Source: Phalacrocorax aristotelis (taxonomy: Eukaryota > Chordata > Aves > Suliformes > Phalacrocoracidae). From it: a stretch of 64,000 nt of DNA. The notes beneath the pieces were generated by a model that made no database searches, was not told the origin of the DNA, and worked only from the letters and a program-made list of their open reading frames with translations. This document shows, in pieces, positions 39,901 to 52,100 of the stretch (positions within the stretch are counted from its first letter, which is position 1; the number at the start of each line of letters is the position of its first letter). The DNA is taken from positions 125,475,963-125,539,962 of the forward strand of contig NC_134277.1 of the NCBI RefSeq assembly GCF_949628215.1, written 5' to 3'. The position numbers were made by a program, and so were the translations under genes.

Positions 39901-40019
39901 TTCTGTTGAACCTGTAGAAACTTGTAAATTAAACTGGTTGAACAGCAATTATTAGTCATCATTGCCATAGGACATTGTTTTTTAAGTGTATCCTGTAAAA
40001 CAATGAAATAAACACTTTT
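36921..40019. other. gap between the two genes, includes the 3' UTR of copy B
   Basis: Only 3.1 kb separates island A from the copy B stop codon. The copy B 3' UTR must lie at the right end. Candidate minus-strand polyadenylation signals are TTTATT (38726-38731) and the weaker TTTAAT (39494-39499), both read on the plus strand; neither is decisive. No other gene or repeat is recognised. A small direct repeat (CTAGTTTCT) lies at 37620-37670. Confidence 0.5.
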
Positions 40020-40124
40020 CTAATCACTTTTGCGACGTTTATCAAATCGCTCCAGTAAAGCCTTCCATATGCTGCCTGGGATTGTTTGGTGCTTGCTTAT
40101 GAGAGCCTGGACAGCAGTCTTTGT
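40020..40124 (-). CDS. TMEM68-like: copy B terminal coding exon 6 (residues 297-330)
   Basis: Acceptor TTCTTTCAG. It encodes TKTAVQALISKHQTIPGSIW and ends ...RRKSD, with TAG at 40022-40020. Confidence 0.94.
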   Translation of the reverse strand, partial: TKTAVQALISKHQTIPGSIWKALLERFDKRRKSD

Positions 40125-43100
40125 CTGAAAAGAAAAGAGAAAGTTGCCTTTACAGACCTGCTTATGCAAGGAAGAATAGTACAATCACTGACATAATCTC
40201 AGAGGTTCAAGAAGTACTGGGAAATTCACACATAAGATCTACTTTAAGAAAAAAGTTGTCTTTCATATTAGCCTGACTAGCCTTGTCTGATCTCATAGCT
40301 GACCTTGCTGAGACCATGAATTCAGAGTAGGGACCTCCGTCTGTCCTTCCCAACATAGAATCATAGAATGTCCCCAGTTGGAAGGGATCACAAGGACCAT
40401 TGAATCCAACTTCTGTCCCTGCACAGGACAATCCCAAATTTACACCATATCTCTAGGGCATTGTCCAAGTGCTTCTTGAATACCATCAGGTCCCTGGGGA
40501 GCCTGTTCCAGTGCTCCACCACCCTCTGGGTGAAGAACCTTTTCCTAATATCCAACCTAAACCTCCCCTGGCACATCTTCCTGACCTTCCCTCTGGCTAG
40601 AGAGAAGAGATCAGCCCCTGCCCTCCTCCTCCCCTTGTGAGGAAGCTGTAGGCCACGATGAGGTCTCCCCTGTCTCCTCTTCTCCAGGCTGAACACACCA
40701 AGTGACTTTAGCTGCTCCTCATACGGTTTCTCCTTTAAACCCGTCACCAACTTCATGGCCTTTCTCTGGACACTCTCCAGTAGCTTTATATCCTTCATAT
40801 ACTGTGGTGCCCAAACCTGCACACAGCACTCGAGGTGAGGCCACACCAGCACAGAGCAGAGCAGGACAATCCCCTCCCTCGACCAGCTGCAATGCAGGGC
40901 TTGATTCACCCCAGAGCATGGTTGGCCTCTTGGCTGCCAGAGCACACTGTTAGCTCATGTTCAACTTGCCATCAACCAGATCCCCCAGGTCCCTCTCTGC
41001 AGAGCTGCTCTCCAGCCTCTCGTTCCCCAGTCTGTATGTACACACAGGGTTGCCGTGCCCCAGGTGTAAAATCCAGCACTTGCCCTTGTTAAACTTCATA
41101 TGGTTGGTGACTGCCTGGCTCTCCAGTCTGCTCAGATCCCTCTGCAGGCCCTCTCTTACATTAATTCTTCCATAACTGTATCATAGTCAGCATGCACATA
41201 ATAAGATAATTCATATCTAAATTCTGTTCATTTTCACTCTGCATGAGATTCAAATGCAAGTTTGTGAAGAGAATGCATAAAATATTCTATATTTCCACTA
41301 GGGATAAGAAATAATCTCCTTTAGTTTTTCCTCATGTATTTAAACTTGAAATAGGTGTAGCTACATGCTCAGGTGATCTACCCCAGAATGATGGTAGAAT
41401 ATCACTGAGAATGTAAGAAAAGAGTGGCCAAACCTTTCCTGACGGATTCATGTCCTGACTCCTTTCCAGGGCAGGATCAGATAGAGGTCAGCCAGGCCAC
41501 TGCTCTTCTCAAACTTTAAGTCGTTTTTGTTGTTGTTGTTGTGTTTGGTTGGTTGGTTGTTTTGTTTTGTTTTTTTAACTAACATGAGCCCTGTAAGACC
41601 TAACTGTACTCCCACTGAAGTAGGCAGTCAAAGGCTTGATTTAGTAAAGCAAATCAGTATCGTAGGAAATTTCAGTTTCAGTTTTGCAGGTGCACAAAAT
41701 ACTGTTCCCCCAAAATACAAGAATACGGATAACCGTAAGGGTAGTCTCAGCACTAATAATGCTTCCAGCCTCCTAAACCTGCAAAGACCAAACTCTGCAG
41801 CTTGCTGGGACAGTTCACTTGTAACAGACCAAACCTATCATTCTGGTTTCACTGCTGTAAAGCCCAGAACAACCTTCAGTAGACACTTAAAAAAAAAAAT
41901 AAAAAGGAAAAAGAAAATCTAGCCTTCTTGCATCTTTTTTGGGGGCAGCAAGGTGATTTTTACGTCAGTGATTCCTAAGACATTTTGATCTGTGCATTCC
42001 TAGGCCATAGCAGATTTTTTTTTGCATAAAACCCTCGTTTCATCTTCTGTGACTGAATTTTAAAATGCGCGTTTTCTGTATAGATATTTCGAGAAATGCC
42101 CAAACTCTGGATCTATAAACATTTTTATGCTCGCGGGCACCACTGATTTCACCAAGCTGTAGGTACTCAAAATATTTTTATATTTTAGATGCAAATTTCT
42201 TTTAATATTTTTCTTTTACAATAAGTCTGAAGCTCTTGTGGAACTTTGTTTCCAGAGCCTTATGTTACTTACCAAAGATTCTCAAAGCTATTTTTCTATA
42301 TGAATTTTTTTTTTTCTAGTTTCTGAAAACTGAACTTAAAATCATAGTTTACATCATTTCAGTTATCAAAGTTATCAAAGGCATGGGAGAAACAAAGTTA
42401 GCATCCCAAGAAGACAGAGCTCACATATTCTGAAAGGAGGAGGACATTCCAATCAACTACTACTATGTCAATACTTACTTGTAGGTATCCGTACACTAAA
42501 TAATCCTGAGAGGACAACTGCCCATTACTTCAACGAGCTAGTAAAAGTGTGTTTGTCTTTATTCAAGCATACAAGAAACTAGTTTCCAGTGCATATATAA
42601 AGAGGGCAAAGTATGCAGTTCAGTATTACAAGGAGAGCTAACTTACCTTTTCAACTAATTCCTCTGTAGTTATATTTGGATCATAAGGGATTGGCTCCCC
42701 AATGTATGTGCGAAATTTAACTGGAAGTCCTCCGTACGGAGGAGTAAATGGCAATCGAGTACTTTCATACAATTCTCTAAAAAATCCTGAAATAGTTTAA
42801 GGGAGGAAAAAGTGAGATTATAGTCACAGAAGACACAATCCAAACTTGAAATCTGATTAATATGGAAGATTTCTTAAAAATACATGCTTTGACAGTCAAG
42901 AAGAAATTACAGGATTTAGGTTAACTGTCCACCAAAACAAAGCTCAACAGACTTAATAGATCACTGAAATAAGACTGCATTAAAGAACCAAATCACACTG
43001 CACAAACCAGTTACACACAAGCTATTTCCATATTCAAGATACCTCTGACCCACTGCAAGTGTATTAAAGATTCCAAAGTAAGCAGAGGTCTGAAAGGAAT

Positions 43101-46100
43101 ATCTAAGAGGAAAGTGAGAGAAAGCTGAAAGAAAAGTGGAGAAAACATTCCAAATACTTAAAATATATTTTAAAGTTCTTACTTCTTTCTTTAAACATCC
43201 TATATCCTTCCCGGACATTTTGGGTATACATTGGAATGATGGGCTAGGGAATCACAAAAAAAAAACCCAAAAAGATGGAAATGTTATACCAAGATTGAAC
43301 TTATGTTTTAGTGCCTGTTAATGCAGCTAAGAAAAGCACTTGAATACAGAGGATAATTATCAGGCAGTTTGGTAGCAAGCAAGGAATCTTGTTATAAAAA
43401 ATAAACTCCAGAACAGAAATCAAAATCTATTTCTCAGCTCCCACAAACATTGCTGTTTTAAAGTCACCACCTGTAAGGAAAATGACTGACATTGTATTAA
43501 AGGTTTATAGCTTTCATTTTGAATGTACATTATAAAAGTTAACTGGGATTCTAATAAAAAATTAACTTGTATATTACATATTTATTGGAGTATTGCTGAC
43601 TGAAACATAAAATGAAGTTTTGCACTTTCTCTCTCTAAAGCTTACAGGCACCACAGGTATGTATCCACCCCTTATTCTATACTACCTATGTCATACCCAG
43701 GTCCCACACTTTCCAATACATTCCAATTAATCACCACCACTTTTCCTGTCTCTTGATATATACACACAGCTATTGTTCCCTTAGCCTGTGGGCCATGCCT
43801 ATAAAATGTTTGTTGAGTTCATTTAGTCCATGACTTTGGGCTCCATCTGTCATAACAGTCCTTCAGGGCAGGAGAGGTGGTGTGTGGTGTTGGATTGTTG
43901 CATGCTGAAGCCAGTTCTAGTTCCATCATCACTGCATTTTGCTCAGTTTCAAAGTTAATTCTTCATTAATCTGGGTGATTCTTACTGTAATACTGTAGAT
44001 CTGTTGATATGGCATATAGCCACTATAGAAGTGATGATATACAGTATTATACAGTAATTAACATCACACAATTCAAATCATTGGCTATTCTCACCCAAAA
44101 TCAAATCCCCTTGAGGTACACATCAGACTTCCCCATCCTCCCGCATCACCCACCAAGTGCACCCAGGTCCTTGAGTGCACTTAGTGCAAACCCATGAATG
44201 GGTTTGCCTTTGCCAAAGAAGGAATAATGCAGACTGTCTTCCCCAGCGTATTTGTTATGTGTCCTACAGGGACTTTAACCCCCTCTACAGTGCATAAAAG
44301 TTTTGATTGGGCAGGGCCAGCTTGATTGGCAGATTCCCTAGCATTGACTAACCAGGCAGCTTTTGTTAAACATACATCCCAAAGCTTGAACTTCCCAGCA
44401 CCCATTGCTCTCAGTGTAGTCTTTAACAGCTAATTGTATCGTTCAGTTTTCCCGGAGGCTGCTGCATGATAGGGGATGTGATACACCCACTCAATGCTGT
44501 GCTCTTTCGCCCAGGTGTCTATGAGGTTGTTCCGGAAATGAGTCCCATTGTCTGACTCAAATTCTCTTTGGGGTGCCATGTCACCACATGACTTGTTTTT
44601 CAAAGCCCAGGTCTTCCAAGGTTCCGGATGGTGGCATGGGGCATAGGCTATGTTTGCAGCCAGCCGGTGGTTGTTTCCACAACTGTAAGCACACAGCACT
44701 TGCCTTGGTGGGTTTGTGGGAATGTGATATAACCAATCTGCCAAGCCTCCCCAGATTTGTATTTCAGCCATTGGCCTCCATACCACAGAGGCTTTAACTA
44801 CTTGGCTTCCTTGATTGCAGCGCATGTGTCACATTCATGGATAACCTGTGCATCAGTGTCCATGGTCAAGCCCACCTATATGTTGCATATCCTCCTTGAT
44901 GACCTGAGGTGTCATGGGTGCACCAAGCTATAAATAATTCACCCTTATATTGCCAGTCCAGATCCACCTGAACTACTTGAATCTTAGCAGCCTGATCCAT
45001 GTGCTCGTTGTTTCGACTTGGGTACGTGAGCATCTACGTGACATACTTTTCAACCAGGTTCTCTACCCAGGCAGCAATACCTTGACACAATGCAGCAGCA
45101 CAGATGGGTTTGCCTCTGCACTGCCAGTTGCTGTGCTTCCATTGTTGTAGCCACCCTCTCTGGGGCTTTGCCACTGTCCATGAGTCAGTATAGAGATAGA
45201 TAGAGCACTGGCCATTTTTCTCATTCAGCGATATCTAAAGCCAGCTGGATGGCCTTTACCTCTGCAAACTGACTCGATTCACCTTCTCCTTCAGCAGTTT
45301 CTGCGACTTGCTGTATAGGACTCCATACAGCAGCCTTCCACCTCTGATGTTTCCCACAAGACGACAGGACCCATCAGTGAACAGCGCATATTGCTTCTCA
45401 TCTTCTGGCAGTTTGTTATACAGTGGGGCCTCTTCAGCACGTGTCTCCTCCTCCTCTGGTGATATTCTAAAATCTTTGCCTGCTGGCCAGTCCATGATCA
45501 CTTTCAGGACTCCTGGGCGACTGGGGTTTCCTATTTGAGCCTGTTGTGTGATCAGTGCAACCCACTTACTCCACATAGCATCAGATGCATGATGTGTAGA
45601 GGGGACTCTCCAGCCCAACACCATCGGTCGGGCTGCCAGGAGGAGCTGTGCTTCAATACCAACCACTTCCAAAGCCGTTCAAACACCTTCATGTGCTGCC
45701 AATGCCAATATCTCGTTTTCAGTTGGAGTATAGCAGGCCTCAGATCCTTTGAATCCCCAGCTCCAAAACCTCACGGGTCAACCTCAAGTCTCCCCTGGTG
45801 CTTTCTGCCACAGGCTCCAGGTAGGGCCATTCTCCCCAGCCACGGTGTAGAGCACATTTTTTACATTTTGTCCTGCCCAGACTGGCACAAGGGCTACTGC
45901 ATGAACTATTTTGTGTTTGATTTGTTCAAAGGCTTGTTGTTGCTCAGGGCCCCACTTGAAATTGCTTTGTCAGTGCTAGAAAGGGATCCCAGGTGCTTGA
46001 TCCCAGGTGCTTGGCCTCCTTACCCTCTAATTCCAGGCTACTGGCCCCATTATCCCAGCGTCAGAGCAGTCAGGTGACGATGTGCTTGCCTGGACAAGGG

Positions 46101-49100
46101 CTGAAATCCTTTCACATATCTCGCAGCTCACTCAGGGATAGGGATCAGGGTGGTTGCCATCTCATTTATGGGTTCTGCCTCTTCCTCCTCTTCTTGTGAT
46201 GGCCCTGGTTCATTTTCATCCCTTACTAAATGAGCTGATTTTCTTGTGTATTTTTTCTTGTGTATAGGGGTAGCTGATACTGGCATGGGTTGGTTCTCTG
46301 GTTCAGTCACAGTGCCTGTCACCAGGGTTTGAGTAGCAGCAGTGCCTGTCATGGGGGTAGATCTCTGGATGGTATTCCTAAATAGTTGTTCAGCCCTAAG
46401 CAAGACCTGAACATAGCAATAGGAACATGCTGGTTTGAACATCCCAAGGATATTCAAAATTCTCAAGAGCTATTGTAACTAGCCTGGTGGAGAAACAGAA
46501 GGTGAAGGAGCAGGGGAAAGGGTTCTTGCCCATCTCCCCCATAGATTGGTTCTCCAAGGAGAAAAGGTAAAGAGTGTAATTAGTAATAGCTTCCGAGAGG
46601 TGGCTCCCGAGGCACAGAGATGACAGCAAGGCAGAGTACAAATATTAGATTAGTCTCACAACCAATAATTTTATCATATCATAAACCAGTGTAACAAAGT
46701 GCAGCAAAATGATAACCTTGACCCAGCTCCCAGAGGTGACAAACAGCACAACAGGGAACATACACTGCAAGTAAGGTGTGACGTAACACAACTTTGAGAG
46801 CAAGCACAACAAGTTTGAGAGCAAATGAATCAACACTGTGACCAGCAACTATTAAACCAATAAAATGAATGCTTATAACAAACGTGCCTTAACACACTCT
46901 GGTCAGATCTGACATTATCTCAACACTTCAAGCTCCACATTGGGTGCCAAAACGACCGTTGTGGTTTAACCCAGCAGGCAGCTAAATACCACACAGCTGT
47001 TCACTCACTTCCCCCCGCCCAGTGGGATGTGGGAGAGAATCAGAAAAAAAATAAGTAAAATTTGTGGGTTGAGATAAAGACAGTTTAACAGGACAGAAAA
47101 GGAAGGGAAAATAATAGTAATTATTATAAGAGAATATACAAAATAAGGGATGCACAATGCAATTGCTCACCACCCACAGCCAACACCCAGCCAGTTCCCG
47201 AGCAGTGGTTGCCCACCCCCCACCAGCCAACTCCCCCCAGTTTGTATACGGAGCATGACATCATATGGTATGGAATACCCCTTTGGCCAGTTTGGGTCAG
47301 CTGTCCTGGCTGTGCCCCGTCCCAGTTTCTCACTGGCAGCGCATGAGAAGCTGAAAAGTCCTTGACTAGTGTAAGCACTGCTTAACAGCAGCTAAAACAT
47401 CAGCATGTTATCAACATTATTCTCACACTAAATCCAAAACACAGCTACAAATACGATCTACTAGGAAGAAAATGAACTCTATCCCAGCCAAACCCAGGAC
47501 AATCATGTGTGGTGAATAGGAAAGTATCCAGTTAGTTAAGTCTTGCAGAAAGCAAGTAGAATTCACGTTTGGCTCATCTCATCTGCTTCTCAAAGTAAAG
47601 TCTCACTGAAGCAGTAATGTCTGGATAATATCCCACTGGAAAAAACTTCTGCAGATCACTCAGACAAATAAGGCAATTGTACATCCTCATTGACCTGGAC
47701 TAAACCCCTTCCGGAGGGCAGATCCTTAGGCAGTTACAGAACAAGTTCACTTCATTATTGTGACTAAAAAGAAAGACACTTGAGGTACCTGAACTTAAAA
47801 CAGTCATGTCTTAGAGCCTGAGGTAAGATTTCATAGTTTGTAGACAAATTAACAGTGATTGTATCCATGCATACAATGACTTTTTTCCCCTCTATTGTCC
47901 CTTTTCATTTTTTTTGAAACTGTAATTTGAGCATGTTGTTGGAATTACTTTTCCAGAAGGTAATGAAAGAACAGCTTTCTGCTGTTAAGAATCACTACAG
48001 AAACCACAGGACAAAAAAAAGCAAGCAAGAAAAAGACCTAACTAGAGCCTAGTAAAGACCTCAATGTGAGGGAAACCATTTAAAGGAAAAAAACCCTGAC
48101 AGAGAACAAAAATATCAAACACATATAACATTGTCATAGTAAACCCTTCAGAATGAGAAATTATGGTAAATTATAAGAAATAAACCCTTAAAAACAATCA
48201 GTAATGTATTTTAAAAGCATACAACTACCAGACACTGAAAATACCACACTCAGCTTCAGCTATTGATTGAATACTGTATGTCTACATTTAAAATATTTGA
48301 AACTCACCTATCATACAGACAAAACACTTAAAATTTTAGGAATAGTGCAAGAGAAACATACCTTAGGCTATGGATGTTTTGTTTGCTGACTGGGGCTAAA
48401 CCACAACAGCTATAAAGAAATCAAGCAACTACAAAAGCTACTTGCATACAAAGATCAGCCAATGAAGTAGAGAGTGAGTAGAGGCGTTCAGTCCCTAAGC
48501 TAATAAAAGCGGGTACACATAAAAGCTTGTGTCTGTAGAGCAGCACAATCAGATCTGCACTAACCCACAGATTTAGATTTGCTGTGCTGGAAATGAGCTC
48601 GATCACACCCGGTCATCTTGAAAATCAGAGAATTACAGACAGCTGAGGTTGGAAGGGACCTCTGGACTTGTCCAAACACCTGGCACACACTGGTCAGCCC
48701 CCAGTATGTACTGGTGCATGGGGTTATTCTATTTTTTTAAGAATTTTATAAACCATAATCCCTGTTTATCTTTTACCTAACTAGATTTGAACCAATTTCT
48801 TGGCACAGATAAAACGCAGGGATCTTGGGGAACAATGACTCCTCCCCATTAGCCTGTCAAACTCCAGCCACAGGCAGAGAGTATTTCTGAAGCTCAGGCC
48901 CCTGGCTTACATTAATTCACCTGAGACAAATGTATGTCTCTGAAGTTCACTGAGTCAGAACATTATATTAAATAGTAATGCTGTCCTCCTCTGACCCCAA
49001 GTAAGCAGAGTAGTTATACAAGATGAAGTGGAAACTGAATGTGGAAGCCTGCAGGCAAGGACTGAGGCTGAAACTACACTCCTTCTTTGCTTTTCTTCAA

Positions 49101-52100
49101 CTTTTCACGGAAGAACTGTTGAACTTCCATAACATTATAATAAAAATGGGAATGTCCACTCACATATAAAGTTATTTTTGTCTTGAAATCCCCATTCAAG
49201 TCACCCGTGGCAGGTTATAAACTACCACGAAGTCATTATGAACGCGGTAAAGTGTGTGTGGTTCTTTGGTCAATGGCTACACTGTACGTAGAATAAATTC
49301 AAAACCAGGTGCTCTAGTCCTCTCTTACCTTCATCCAGGATCTGAATAAGTATTAGCAAAAGATATACAAATTACTACATTACAGAGCAAGTTTTGTTGG
49401 TTTAGATGAGTCTATGCCCAGTCTTCAGTCAACCTACAAGACTGGTTTGGCCAGTGTTGAAAAGGGTGCAGCAAGAACAAACAGGAGCAATCGAACTCCA
49501 AATTTGTCAAAAGATGGAATCCAGTTACTGCTATGGGTCTAACTTCATATAAGAAACAGTATATAAGGCTAATATTGCTCCCTCTACTGTTAAATGCATA
49601 CCACTTTTTTTTTTTTAAGTGTTTAGTTATCTAAGGTGTATCTGATCACAGATTTCCAGAGAAATATCAAAGATGCCCAGAATTCAGCAGAGCCTGCAAG
49701 CTAATTACAGCTATGCCCACCATACTGAGATCCAGTCAAATTTCCTGATCATAAAAAAAAAAAAAAGCCCTGAGTGACTGCAATATAAGTGATACGAGAG
49801 CCAGCAGCACTCACAGTAAAGGTGAGCTCAGTCTAGTAGGCGTCAAAGAAGAAAATATTCTCTCTGCCCTTCAGGTAACAGATAATCCTATGTAGTTCCT
49901 GTTTTACCAAACATGTTACGAAAATGACCATGAGAACCTTTCATACTGCAGGAACCTTATCCGCAATGAATACCCAATTCAACAACAACAACAACAAAAA
50001 AACAGCAAAACAAAAGAAAACCCTGCTAATAGAAGGTGCCAGCAATTTTAGGTACTACTATTCAGCTATTTCCATATGCTTCTAAATTATGGAAGATTGG
50101 AAGGATTATGAGGATTACTACAAAGGATTCTTGTGATATGTTTTCACATAGATGGCACTCTATATTAAAGGCACTCAATTTTGTTTTAATTCAATTTCTG
50201 TTTTAAAAAATATATGTATTAAATTGTAGAATTACACTATAAGGCTGCAAGTGGAGTGAAAACATTTGGCGAAAGATTGGTCAAATATTTGAGGTAGCTT
50301 GAAAAATATGAAAACAAAATTATTAGAAATCACTCAAGTTGTTGAAGTGGCATCTCTTTCTGACTGTTGGAGTATATTATTAAATTAATAAAGAAGACAA
50401 AAGACTATAAGGGAATTCAAAATGCCCATATGAATTTGATTTGGTTTATCCTGTTTTCATTCTGATATTTTCCTAGTAGTGGTGGTTTACAGGCCCACAC
50501 AATATATTAAGTATATTTACCAGCCCATACTTTCTGAGAAAAAGGGTAGGAGAGAGAACAGAAGCACATAAAACATGGCTATTCAAAGGCTACATAACTA
50601 GACAAACAAAAAGGTAGAAATGGGACTCCCAGCCTAAAATTACTTTATCCATCGGGTAATCAAATCCCCTTAAATTTATTCTAGTTTAATTATCTGCCCA
50701 CAAGACTTCAGAGATAGATAAAATTATGAGGAAATATTAACCTGAAGCATGCATTTTGCAACCCTAGGTATTTTGTAGTAGGAGCTTTAGCACAAGAGAC
50801 TAAAGCAAAGTTTGAGAAGCAACAAACTGGATGGGGAAAGACAGAGATATAACCGCGCAAAAAACCTGAAAGGGGTAGTAAGAAATTCAATTTTCATGGG
50901 AAGAACTCAACTGCCTGCACAGGTTGTCCCATATAGACAGGAAAGGATTAAGTTTATGTGGAAGGCCAAAGAAGAGTACTGCAATTGATGAGATATTCAT
51001 AGGAATGTAAAAAAAAACAATTACAGTTGTGCAATGCATGAGAAAGCAGAAGAAAGCTCATGGCAGAACAGATGAAGCCTGGATGTGTACCAGTATTGTC
51101 AGACACAGAGTGCTAGGTATGCTAAGTGTAAATTAAGACAGAAAACTCGTCTTTAGTGGTGATGATGATGTGAAGTGGCAGTTACAAAATGACATGGTTG
51201 CTGCTCTTTCAGCTCTATGCCATCCCAAATAAAATTATTTCCCAGAGACTGTATCAGAGAAATAGTCTTACATGGAATATTATGGAAGAAGTCAGAGCCA
51301 GTGGTAGAAATCTGTGTTTGTAGATCATCATCCACACAGAAAATGTAACTGAAATTGTGGCCATGTGTATATTAGTGGAGTGAAAACCAATAGAAGCACA
51401 TCTCTAGAGGATGCCGAGGATCTGACATCAACACTGAACACATTCCTGTGCTGTTTTTATGCAGAACTAATTCTTGTCCGGTACCATTGACTGAATGCCC
51501 ATTTGCAACTGGAGAGTATTAGAATTAGTATTAGTCCCACTTCTGGTTTAGTTTCAGCCAAAAGTTATGCAGCTCAGGTATTCTGGTATGTTCCATGAAT
51601 GAAAGCATGGTAAGTCAGGGAGATGGAAAAACTGCTTCAAAAGTGCACGCATGATTTAAAATTAGACACTGATGTAGACACATCTTGTGTTGGTTGATAC
51701 AATCTTTCATCAACACAATCTTTCATAAACAGGAAGAAAAGCAAGAATAAGAACAAAATCCTGGACCCTCACAGGATATATAAAAAAGAAGGATAAATAA
51801 AGAGCCACAAGAAAATAACTGGGTATGTAGAAGTAAGATAAAGATATAAGTCTAGCAGGATGAGAAAAAAAGAATGAAACCTTATGGTAATATGGAGAAG
51901 CACGACAGTGGAGATTCCCGAAACACAGTCAAGACAAGAAATGGGATGCTTGCATGATGGAACTGTAGAGATGGATGCCTTGCAACAGTCAAGAAAAAGC
52001 TACACAGTTCCATAAAACCCTTGCTCCCTACGGATTAATGTGCTTAAGGAAAGTGGTGGGAAAAGGAAAAGAAACCTTTACTCTTGAACCTTTTCTTCTG

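Larger units (their letters stand above)
44185..47501 (-). mobile_element. endogenous retrovirus, internally deleted, 5' LTR only
   Basis: Read on the minus strand the order is a full 5' LTR (47501 to about 46960), a lysine-tRNA-type primer-binding site, leader, gag-like remnant (about 46460-45980), RT connection plus RNase H (about 45970-45245), and integrase through its C-terminal region (to about 44185). The rest of gag, the protease and the catalytic RT are missing. No env or 3' LTR is seen. Stops and frameshifts are present throughout. It lies in intron 3 of copy B in the same orientation as the gene. Its ERV class is uncertain (ERV-L- or ERV-K-like). Confidence 0.88.
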
